Source: an uncultured Collinsella sp.
Lineage (GTDB): Bacteria > Actinomycetota > Coriobacteriia > Coriobacteriales > Coriobacteriaceae
Length of the DNA stretch: 35,353 bases
Assembly (NCBI GenBank): GCA_900541725.1
Contig: UQLB01000021.1
Location: 1-35,353, forward strand
Direction: 5' to 3'
Shown here: piece after piece, positions 1 through 7,800 of the stretch
Layout of the letters: each line of letters begins with the position of its first letter
Numbering within the stretch: position 1 is the first letter of the stretch
Position numbers and translations under genes: made by a program
Notes under the pieces: model-generated
What the model was told of the DNA's origin: nothing
Seen by the model: only the letters and a program-made list of their open reading frames with translations
Database searches by the model: none

Positions 1-90
1 AAATGGCGCGAAGCACGCGGTTGACAAAACTATAGAGACACGTCCCAAATTAGCTGCCCTTGCATCAATCAGTCATTGTCCAGTTCGTAA

Positions 91-112
91 ACTTGTATGT
101 ATGCATACAAGT
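91..112. promoter_or_regulatory. Operator-like perfect inverted repeat upstream of the ABC importer
   Basis: Two perfect 9-bp arms, ACTTGTATG and CATACAAGT, are separated by four bases. The site lies about 60 bp upstream of the chosen start of the binding-protein gene. Its shape (TTGTAT...ATACAA) is that of operators bound by GntR-family dimers, so it could control the importer. No regulator gene lies next to it in the window, and no convincing -35/-10 pair could be fixed around it. A TTGACA-like box at 21-26 lacks a well-spaced -10. Confidence 0.55.
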
Positions 113-174
113 GGATAGCGGCGTGCGGTATCCTGTTAAGTCGTCAGCATACGATTCAACAGGGAAGGCAGATT

Positions 175-1101
175 ATGCATTCTCCCCATCAGCGCGACGC
201 GCATCCACAGCCGGTGTGCAGCCGTCGCATCTTCTTGGGTAGCGCTCTCGCTGCGAGCGCTTCCGTCGTCGCCGGCGCGCTCGCCGGCTGTCAGCGCCCC
301 TCCACGCTGGAAGTAGTTCAGCCCACGACGGGTGGCGGTCGCGACGACCTGTCCGATTCCGTTATCGGCAAGGATAAGATCCGCATTGGCATGGAGGCGG
401 CCTACGCCCCGTACAACTGGCAGGTTTCCGAAGCCAGCGAGTACACCATCCCCATCGACAACGTGCAGGGCGCCTATGCCGATGGCTACGACGTGCAGAT
501 CGCCAAGATCGTCTGCAAGGCCCTCGGTGGCGAGCCCGTTGCCGTCAAGCAGAGCTTTTCGGGCCTTATCGATTCGCTCAACAACGGCCAAATCGACCTC
601 ATCATCGCCGGCATGAGCGCCACGCCCGAGCGCGAAGAGTCGGTCGGCTTCTCCGACCCGTACTTCATTGGCTACTTTGGCCTATTCGTAAAAGAGGGCT
701 CGCCCTACCAAAACGCCACCAAGCTTAGCGACTTTAGCGGTGCCACGGTGCTCGGCCAAAAGGACACCATGCTCGACACCGTCATCGACGAGATCCCGGG
801 CGTTGTGCACAAAAACCCGGTCGACTCCGTCCCCACGGTGTTCTCGAACCTGCTGCAGGGCACCTGCGACGCCGTGACCTACAACACCGAGAACGAGAAG
901 GGCTATATGGCTCAAAACCCGGGCATCGTTCCCATTCATTTTGCCGAAGGCGAGGGCTTTAAGCAGGAGGTCGCGGCAAACGTCGGCTGCCGCAAGGGCT
1001 CGGACAAACTGCTTAAGCTCATCGACAAGACACTCAAGGGCATTAGCCAAGAGGAGCGCGACCAAATGTGGGACGCGTGCCTCGACCGTCAGCCGGCATA
1101 G
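175..1101 (+). CDS. Polar amino-acid ABC transporter substrate-binding lipoprotein
   Basis: This is an extracytoplasmic solute-binding protein of family 3 (SBP_bac_3), 308 residues. It would capture an amino acid and hand it to the permease encoded next door. The start at 175 is chosen because AGGGAAGG lies just before it; the longer frame from 97 has no such site. The N-terminus carries a twin-arginine motif (SRRIFLG, residues 16-22), a hydrophobic stretch and a lipobox LAGC with Cys39, so it looks like a Tat-exported lipoprotein. The binding fold follows: GMEAAYAPYNW, then the GYDVQIAK, DLIIAGMSATPER and FSDPYF segments typical of the family. The ligand cannot be read from sequence. The gap to the permease gene is 9 bp, so the three genes form one operon. 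Confidence 0.9.
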   Translation: MHSPHQRDAHPQPVCSRRIFLGSALAASASVVAGALAGCQRPSTLEVVQPTTGGGRDDLSDSVIGKDKIRIGMEAAYAPYNWQVSEASEYTIPIDNVQGAYADGYDVQIAKIVCKALGGEPVAVKQSFSGLIDSLNNGQIDLIIAGMSATPEREESVGFSDPYFIGYFGLFVKEGSPYQNATKLSDFSGATVLGQKDTMLDTVIDEIPGVVHKNPVDSVPTVFSNLLQGTCDAVTYNTENEKGYMAQNPGIVPIHFAEGEGFKQEVAANVGCRKGSDKLLKLIDKTLKGISQEERDQMWDACLDRQPA

Positions 1102-1110
1102 GGAGGCAGC

Positions 1111-2259
1111 ATGAAAACCGTCAATCGCCTGGCCTCCTTTATCAAGGCCGACCACCGTTATGTATACCTGGGCACGAGCGTTATCGCGGCGCTCGGCCTG
1201 GCGTTTAGCCAGCGCAACCCCACGCCGCTGAGCTTCTTGGCCCCCACCGGTATCTTCCAGGATTGCCTTTGGGCGATTCTTTGGGCCTGGATTGTCGTGT
1301 CGGCGGCGGCGCTGGTCACCAAGCTTATGCACTGGAGCGACTATCGCGTAAAGTCGCCGTTCGCCTCCGAGCGTTTCCGCCGCGGCGCGCGCCTGGGTAG
1401 CTATGTTGTGGTCGCCATCGCAGCGATCTTTTTCGCGGACCGCTGCATCATGTCGTTTATCGACCTGGTGCAGGTGAGCATTGTCTCGGATTCCAACCCC
1501 AGCGACTTTTTGTCGAGCCTGGTCTACATGACCTACAAGAGCGGCGACTTCTTCATCCGCGGCATCGAGATCACCATCGCGCTTGCCACCTTCGGCACCG
1601 TCATCGCATTCTTCCTGGCGCTGCTCTTTGTGTTCCTGCGTATTCAGACCTTCGACCGCGTGGACAACGACCTGGTGCGCTTCTTTAAGAGTATCGGCCG
1701 CGGCTTTGCGACCATCTATTCCACCATCGTGCGCGGTACGCCCATGATGGTCCAGGGCCTACTCATCTATTACGCGGGCTTCACCGTTTTGCGCGGCATG
1801 GGCTTCGAGACCGCCCAGGCCAACCAGATCTGGAGTACCTTCACCGCCGGCCTCGTCACCATCTCGCTCAACTCCACCGCCTACATGATGGAGGTCCTGC
1901 GCGGCGGCATCGAGTCCATCGATCCCGGCCAAGCCGAGGCGGCGCGATCGCTGGGCCTGTCGCAGTGGCAGGCCATGCGCAAAGTCGTGTTCCCCCAGGG
2001 CATTAAAAATGCGATTCCGGCGCTCACCAACGAGCTCATCATCAACATCAAGGATTCGTCGGTGCTCTCGGTCATCGGCGTGTTCGACCTTATGTACGCT
2101 ACTACCACGGTCGCCGGCGTGTACTACCGCCAGATGGAGGTCTACTGCGTGGCGCTCGTGGTCTACCTGATCCTGACGCTTGTGGCAAGCCGCCTGCTCG
2201 AGGCCTTTGGCAAAAAGCTCGGCGCCGAGGCTCCTGCCACGCTGCCCAGCTCTAACTAG
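1111..2259 (+). CDS. Amino-acid ABC transporter permease (HisM/GlnP type)
   Basis: This is an integral membrane permease of the polar amino-acid uptake family, 382 residues, with a GGGAGG ribosome-binding site before the ATG. The C-terminal half is the transport domain. It includes VRGTPMMVQ and the ATPase-contacting EAA loop EAARSLGLSQWQAMRKVVFPQ (nt about 1935-1997). The protein is longer than the usual 220-270 residues. The extra N-terminal part, about 140 residues, holds roughly three more hydrophobic segments before the ITIALATFGTVIAFFLALLF helix. The gene lies between the binding-protein gene and the ATPase gene, and probably forms a homodimer with two ATPase subunits. The role of the N-terminal extension is unknown. 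Confidence 0.9.
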   Translation: MKTVNRLASFIKADHRYVYLGTSVIAALGLAFSQRNPTPLSFLAPTGIFQDCLWAILWAWIVVSAAALVTKLMHWSDYRVKSPFASERFRRGARLGSYVVVAIAAIFFADRCIMSFIDLVQVSIVSDSNPSDFLSSLVYMTYKSGDFFIRGIEITIALATFGTVIAFFLALLFVFLRIQTFDRVDNDLVRFFKSIGRGFATIYSTIVRGTPMMVQGLLIYYAGFTVLRGMGFETAQANQIWSTFTAGLVTISLNSTAYMMEVLRGGIESIDPGQAEAARSLGLSQWQAMRKVVFPQGIKNAIPALTNELIINIKDSSVLSVIGVFDLMYATTTVAGVYYRQMEVYCVALVVYLILTLVASRLLEAFGKKLGAEAPATLPSSN

Positions 2260-2281
2260 GCTTAAGACGAGGAGAATCATC

Positions 2282-3067
2282 ATGGCAGATACCGCCATTA
2301 CCGGCGTTGCGGCCGCCGCACAGATCAATGAGCCGCTCATCCGCGTCGAGGGCCTGCGCAAGAGCTTCGGCTCGCTCGAGGTGCTCAAGGGCATCGACCT
2401 GTCCGTTAACCCCGGCGAGGTCGTCACCATTATCGGCGCCTCGGGCTCGGGCAAGTCGACTTTCCTGCGCTGCCTCAACCTGCTCGAGACCCCGGACGCG
2501 GGCCACATCTGGTTCCACGGCCAGGACCTCACGTCCGAACGCTGCAACATCAACAAGCTGCGCGAGGACATCGGCATGGTGTTCCAGGGCTTTAACCTGT
2601 TCAACAACATGGACGTGCTCGACAACTGCACGCTTGCGCCCGTCATGCTCAAAAAGATGAGCAAGGCCGAGGCTGAAAAAATTGCGATGGAGCATCTGAC
2701 GAGCGTGGGACTCGAAAAGTTCGCGCACGCCGCCGTGGGCCGCCTGTCCGGTGGTCAAAAACAGCGCGTAGCCATCGCACGCGCCCTGTGCATGAATCCG
2801 CAGATCATGCTGTTCGACGAGCCGACTTCGGCACTCGATCCCGAGATCGTGGGCGAGGTGCTCGAGGTCATGCGCAAGCTCGCGGCCGACGGCATGACCA
2901 TGGTCGTCGTCACGCACGAGATGGCCTTTGCCCGAACCGTGTCCGACCGCGTGGTCTTTATGGATAAGGGCGTGGTGCTCGAGGACGCCGCGCCGGCCGA
3001 GCTCTTTGGCAACCCCAAACACCAGCGCACCCGCGAGTTCCTCTCGCGCTATCTCGAGGACAAATAA
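2282..3067 (+). CDS. Amino-acid ABC transporter ATP-binding protein (GlnQ type)
   Basis: This is the cytoplasmic ATPase that powers the importer, 261 residues, which is normal for the GlnQ/HisP group. Visible motifs are Walker A GASGSGKST (52-60), the Q-loop FQGFNLF (101-107), signature LSGGQ (155-159), Walker B IMLFDE (175-180), D-loop SALD and the switch histidine in VVVTHEM (His212). The ATG at 2282 is chosen because GACGAGGAG sits just upstream. The longer frame from 2180 would overlap the permease gene by 80 bp. It is the last gene of the three-gene operon. Confidence 0.93.
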   Translation: MADTAITGVAAAAQINEPLIRVEGLRKSFGSLEVLKGIDLSVNPGEVVTIIGASGSGKSTFLRCLNLLETPDAGHIWFHGQDLTSERCNINKLREDIGMVFQGFNLFNNMDVLDNCTLAPVMLKKMSKAEAEKIAMEHLTSVGLEKFAHAAVGRLSGGQKQRVAIARALCMNPQIMLFDEPTSALDPEIVGEVLEVMRKLAADGMTMVVVTHEMAFARTVSDRVVFMDKGVVLEDAAPAELFGNPKHQRTREFLSRYLEDK

Positions 3068-3090
3068 CCGACCGCAAACGCTTATGTGGC

Positions 3091-3115
3091 AGGGCCGCTC
3101 CGGTGGGGCGGCCCT
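3091..3115 (+). terminator. Weak hairpin after the ABC operon
   Basis: A perfect 8-bp stem (AGGGCCGC and GCGGCCCT) with a 9-base loop follows the ATPase stop. No T-run follows it, so intrinsic termination is uncertain. It may only attenuate, or protect the transcript end. Confidence 0.3.
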
Positions 3116-3139
3116 CGTCATCACAATCGAAAGGATGTC

Positions 3140-4567
3140 ATGGCCGAGGTTTGGCGCTTCTTTGCGCATGAGGATGATTTTGCCGATTTGGACGAAGCTG
3201 GTGCGTGCGAGCGCCTGGGCCGCGTGCTGTCGTTTCCGACTATTTCGAGTATGGATGCCGAGGCGGTGGACTGGCAGCCGTTCGACGACCTGCGCTCGTA
3301 TATGCAGCAGGCTTGGCCGCACGTATTTACGGCGGGTAAGGTCGAGCTTATCGACCATTCGCTATTGGTGACGCTTGGCGGTTCCGACTCTGCCCTCAAG
3401 CCCATTATGCTCATGGGCCACATGGACGTGGTTCCCGTGGTACCCGGCACCGAGGCTGACTGGACGCATGCCCCCTTTAGCGGACATGTGGACGACACCT
3501 ACATTTGGGGTCGCGGCGCCATCGATATGAAAGACCAGGTCGCAGGCATTCTCGAGGCGGTTGAGTATGCGCTCGCACACGGCTGGGAGCACAAGCGTAC
3601 CCTGCTGCTCGCCTTTGGCCAGGACGAGGAGACTACGCAGTACGGCGCAGGCGCCATCGGCCGCGCGCTCGAGGAGCGCGGCATTGAGCTTGAGTACCTG
3701 ATCGACGAGGGCGACTACCGCATCGTTTCGGCTGCCGAGTACAGCGCGGGCGAGGACTGGCTCATGCACGCCGACCTTGCCGAGAAGGGCTATGCCGATA
3801 TCGTGCTCAAGACGAAGAGTGAGGGCGGGCATTCGTCCAACCCCTACGGTGGCACATCGCTCGAGGTGCTCAGCCGTGCCATCACCGCAATCTGTGATAT
3901 CGAGTGGCCGACGCGCGTGACCGACTTGCTTGCCGCCCAGCTCGTCGAGTTGGGGCTCTACACGGCCGACGAGATTGCCTCCAACAAGGACACCATCGTG
4001 CGCGAGTGCCTCGCCAGCAAGAAGCTCTACCCGCTCGTGACGACCACCTGCGCGCCCACGCAGATCGAGGGCGGCAGCACCGGCGCCAACGTAATGCCGC
4101 AGGATATGTGGGCCAATATCAACTTCCGCATGCTCGAGGGCACGAGCGTGGCCGATGTCGTGGCCTGCTGCCGCGAGGCCGTTGCCACCGCTGGGCTCGC
4201 TGGCCGAGTCGAGGTCGAGCTGGGCCCCGGCAGCTCCGAGCCCTCGCCGTCCCCGCGCGTGGGCGGTCCGGGGCTCGAGGCCGTTCGCGCCATCGCCGCC
4301 CGCTATTTCCGTGATCCCAAGGGGACGGAGGAAAACGGATCGTCTGCGGTGGGCCAAGAGCCGATAAGCATCGTGCCCTCGACCGTGATTGGCGCAACCG
4401 ATGCCGCCAACTACCAGCGCATTTGCCGCGAGTGCATCCGCTTCTCCGCCTTTGTGGTCGACGATGACGAATGCGACCGCGGCGTCCACGGCACCAACGA
4501 GCGCATCACCCGTCGCGCCTACCTCCAAGGCACCCGCTTCCTCATCGCCCTGCTCCGCACGCTCTAG
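3140..4567 (+). CDS. M20-family metallopeptidase (dipeptidase/deacylase-like)
   Basis: This is a zinc-dependent amidohydrolase of the M20/ArgE/DapE group, 475 residues. It probably cleaves a dipeptide or an N-acyl amino acid. Metal-site motifs are GHMDVVP (His94, Asp96), RGAIDMKD (Asp129) and QDEE (catalytic Glu163, metal Glu164). A dimerisation-domain signature GGHSSNPYGGTSLE follows. The ATG at 3140 is chosen because GAAAGGA lies upstream; the frame from 3086 has no clear site. Its position after an amino-acid importer suggests use of imported peptides or amino-acid derivatives, but a 72-bp gap with a hairpin separates them. Its last 59 bp and the next two bases occur again at 12191-12251. 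The substrate is not predictable. Confidence 0.88.
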   Translation: MAEVWRFFAHEDDFADLDEAGACERLGRVLSFPTISSMDAEAVDWQPFDDLRSYMQQAWPHVFTAGKVELIDHSLLVTLGGSDSALKPIMLMGHMDVVPVVPGTEADWTHAPFSGHVDDTYIWGRGAIDMKDQVAGILEAVEYALAHGWEHKRTLLLAFGQDEETTQYGAGAIGRALEERGIELEYLIDEGDYRIVSAAEYSAGEDWLMHADLAEKGYADIVLKTKSEGGHSSNPYGGTSLEVLSRAITAICDIEWPTRVTDLLAAQLVELGLYTADEIASNKDTIVRECLASKKLYPLVTTTCAPTQIEGGSTGANVMPQDMWANINFRMLEGTSVADVVACCREAVATAGLAGRVEVELGPGSSEPSPSPRVGGPGLEAVRAIAARYFRDPKGTEENGSSAVGQEPISIVPSTVIGATDAANYQRICRECIRFSAFVVDDDECDRGVHGTNERITRRAYLQGTRFLIALLRTL

Positions 4568-4569
4568 AA
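4509..4569 (+). repeat. Left copy of a 61-bp direct repeat (3' end of the M20 gene)
   Basis: This stretch covers the final codons and stop of the M20 gene plus two bases. It recurs in the same orientation at 12191-12251 with 58 of 61 bases identical. The two copies bracket the surface-protein gene, like the duplicated gene end left by an integrated element. No integrase was found. Confidence 0.85.
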
Positions 4570-4581
4570 TGTGACAAAGGG
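4567..4581 (+). repeat. Left arm of a 15-bp inverted repeat bracketing the accessory segment
   Basis: GAATGTGACAAAGGG starts at the last base of the M20 stop codon. Its exact reverse complement lies at 12998-13012, after the truncated ATPase. It resembles a half-site of the REP-like elements elsewhere in the window, so it may be a repeat remnant and not an element end. Confidence 0.6.
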
Positions 4582-4753
4582 ACTGAGCCGATTTCATCGG
4601 TAATGAGACAAAAACTGTAATAGAAAAAGGCTAAGATATCTTAAGAGACATATGCTGGGGTTGGTATTCCTTGAACGACTGCGGGCATGTGCCAGACTGC
4701 CTCGGCCCCCGGGGAGCACCCGGGCAGGTCGCCGTGTGACTGGGGAGGAAATT
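4582..4753 (+). promoter_or_regulatory. Leader region of the surface-protein gene
   Basis: This is the non-coding stretch between the M20 gene and the poly-G reading frame. It holds a perfect 12-bp palindrome TAAGATATCTTA (4632-4643). It also holds a strong GC hairpin made of two CCCGGG blocks (4708-4713 and 4719-4724) around a 5-base loop. It ends in a very good ribosome-binding site, GGGGAGG (4742-4748), five bases before the ATG at 4754. No confident -35/-10 pair was found, but a promoter for the giant gene must lie here or upstream. Confidence 0.5.
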
Positions 4754-4837
4754 ATGCAGGAGCTCAGAGAGACGACGTCTCGACTCGTGAATATTGCTAC
4801 CGGGGGGGGGGTGTCTAAGCAGGGAACTTCCTGGTGA
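4754..4837 (+). CDS. 27-codon open frame crossing the poly-G tract (out-of-phase 5' end of the surface protein)
   Basis: The ATG at 4754 follows the best ribosome-binding site of the region (GGAGG, five bases away). It encodes MQELRETTSRLVNIATGGG, then VSKQGTSW and a TGA at 4835-4837. The ten G of the tract (4802-4811) fall inside it. Removing one G, or adding two, puts this start in frame with the giant surface protein and gives a product of about 2,411 residues. As the sequence stands it would be a terminated short peptide, the OFF state. It could instead be a leader peptide coupled to the ATG at 4866, 28 bases beyond the stop. Confidence 0.55.
   Translation: MQELRETTSRLVNIATGGGVSKQGTSW
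4802..4811 (+). repeat. Poly-G tract of ten, candidate slippage switch
   Basis: This is an uninterrupted run of ten G between ACC and TGTCTAAGC. Such homopolymers change length by slipped-strand mispairing. Here each length selects a different downstream frame, and nine or twelve G connects the strong start at 4754 to the giant surface-protein frame. G-tract slippage switches are known for sortase-dependent pilus genes of Bifidobacterium. The length in this assembly may be one state of a mixed population, or a base-calling error. Confidence 0.8.
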
Positions 4838-4865
4838 ACACCGGCCGCGCGAGCGGTGGTCCGTC

Positions 4866-7800
4866 ATGTCTTATGGCCGCCGTCGCGGGCTGCGCTCGGT
4901 CTCACCATATGCGATTGTTCTGGCCCTCGCCATCGCGCTGACGGCGAGTTTCTTCCTGCCGCTTCGTGCCGAGGCGGCAATTTCGGACCACACGGTTCCG
5001 ACGATTTCGCCTTCGGGGACAACAATCAACCTGTTTGATTACTGGGTGAATCCCGATAACCATCTGTCGGTTTCCGGCAACGGCGGCATCAACAAGAACC
5101 ACCGCTTCCAGTTCAAGGATCAAGGAGCCAGCGAGGAACTTAACCAGTATACGGGTGGCTCCCGGGTCCGCACCGGCATCGTGAACGATGTTCTTGCCGG
5201 TGGTTACCCGAAACTCACCGACCGCTGGGAGGGAGAATCCCTCGGCTACCTGTTTGATTCCTCCGTCCAGACGGGCAAGATATCCCATATGGGTGTGACG
5301 GGTCTGTTGCAGGCCAAGGGTGGCTACTACGAGTATGACAGCTCGCGGAACTACGCGGCGTACAACGCCAATAAGAATGCATTTGATGTCTACAATGCTG
5401 CCGGCGTTATGCAAGCGGGGGCTGGGCCTCATTCAGTAGGCCAGTTCTTCCCCTTCGATGCGGCCGATGAGGTATTCAAGGAAGAGGACGGCAAACTCGT
5501 CCCGAACGGCATTACGTCGCAGAACAACGGACCCCTCAACCATTATTTCGGCCTCTCCATGTCGTCGCGCTTCGTGCAGCCGAAGGATGGCAAAGCGAAC
5601 GCTGACAAGCCCATGACCTTTGAGTTCGCCGGAGACGACGACGTCTGGGTGTTCATTGACGATGTCCTCGTGGGCGACATTGGCGGTATCCACACCAGTG
5701 CTGATCTGACCATTAACTTCCAAACGGGCGACATCAGCGTTAACAATTCCGCAAATGGCACGCTGAAAAGCAAGTTCCAGGATGCGGGGCGGGATATTTC
5801 GGGCTTCAACGGCAACACCTTCGCTGGCGGCACCAACCACACGCTCAAGTTCTTCTACTTGGAGCGTGGCGCCACCGACTCCAACATGAGGCTCAAGTTC
5901 AACCTCGTGACGGTTCCCGAGTCCGACATCATAAAGTTCGACCAGGACGGCAAGTTCGTACAGAGCGCCGAGTTCGCGCTGTACAAAACAGACGAGAACT
6001 TTACAGATACGACCAATGACAAGAACGCGCTTCTCGGCTCTGGCACCACGGACGAGGCCGGCCACCTAACGCTCACGAACGACGTGGACAACGGCGTCAT
6101 CAACTTCGACGATCTCTACGAGGACTCCGGCAGCAAGTACTACCTCCTGAAGGAGACGCGTGTGCCCGAGGGATATCGCTCGAGTCTCACGGCGACGGAT
6201 GGCAGCATGCAGCTCGAGTACGTGCCCACGAGCGACAAGGACGCCGCGGGCGGCGTCATCATCAACCGCGGCGGTATGGACGCGGACAGCGCCGTGTGGC
6301 AGACGGGTGCGTTCGCCGGCGCGAAGGAGACCATCACCGCGCCGTCGACCGTGTACAAGGCGAACGATGACCAGACGATATCCGACAAGACCGTCGGCCT
6401 GGACTCCGGCATACTGTTCGCCGTGGTGCTCAAGCGCGATAAAAGCGCAAGCACAGATATCAAAGATCAGAACAATTGGTACGCCGTGTCGGGCGACCCA
6501 TCGACGGGAGCGGGATACACCCTCGCCAAGGAGTCGAGCATGGACGGCGCCATCAAGGCGGCGAAGAAGGACCTGCACGCCTTCACGCTCAACACGAGCG
6601 GCCAGTACCAGGTAGAGATTCCGTATCTGCCCGGTGACATCTCCAGCTACTACTACATGCTGAGCGGTGATGCCCGCAAGGATGCCGAGTACGCGGTGGC
6701 CATCTACCACACGACGGCAAGCTCTATCGCCAACGCGAATACGGACAACACGGTTCACGTGTTCAGCGATGACCTCCCCAGCGGCGAGAAGAATTTCCAG
6801 CGCCAGTTTGCCACGCGCTTGCTCGTCACGAACATCCAGAATCGCCTGTTCGTGCAGAAGACCGATACCGAGGGCAAGCCCGTTGACGGGGCGAAGTTCG
6901 GCCTGTACAAGGCCGATCAGGTGAAAATGGACGCGAACGGCAAGGTCATGCTCAATGGCGAGCAGACCCCCTTTGACACCCTGACGACGGGGTTGGTCGG
7001 CAACCCGGTTCCGCTCGAAGGTGCGGGCATATTCCCGAATACGAGCGACGGTAACAGGCCGCTCGTGAAGGGGACCTACTTCCTAAAGGAGGTCTCGGCG
7101 CCCAAGGGCTTCCTGCTTAACGACACGCTCACCAAGGTGATTGTGGACGATTACGGCGTCCATGTCGATGCTGGTACGGCCGATGACGGTGTTTCGACGT
7201 TCGTGGGCCCGGGCGCGCTCATGAAGAGCCTGGGCCAGTTTGGCGCAGAGGGCGACATCGACAACACGCTCACGTGGATCAAGGGCCAGCGCCAGACGTC
7301 CGACGGGACGCTCGACGGCAACGACAACCTTTCCTGGAACAATGACGCCAAGGGCGGCGAGGATGAGGTGCACCTCAAGTACGGCGCCAACGGACGTGTC
7401 TACCAGTATGGGCCCACCGAGGAAGGCAAACCTTATCGCTTGGAGACCGAGACGGGCTGGATACGTATGGGCATCACGCAGGACGTGCCTGGTGACACTA
7501 ATGCGAAGGGCGCCCGTGCCAATCTGGACGACATGAATTTGAACGCCCTGTTCACAGGTGCCACCTGCGTGCGCGTGGCGAACGAACGCGAGGCGAGCCT
7601 CGAGGTGACGAAGAAGGTTGCCCTGCCCGATGGCCTGACGGGCAATAAGGACGCGGAGTTCACCTTCAAGTTCACCGTGCCCGAGGGGAAGACCTACAAG
7701 GCTGCAGTGTTCAAGAACGCTGGGGCCGGAAAGCAAGCCGGCGACGTGTTCGATTTGAAGAACGGCGACACCCATGCTATCAAGGCCGACGAGACGATTC

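Noticed and set aside
21..49. Promoter TTGACA at 21-26
   Set aside because: The -35 box is perfect, but no acceptable -10 lies 15-19 bp downstream, and the first gene starts 150 bp away.
4682..4740. Riboswitch in the leader of the surface gene
   Set aside because: The GC hairpin is real, but no conserved core of a known class (c-di-GMP, SAM, TPP, cobalamin) could be matched.
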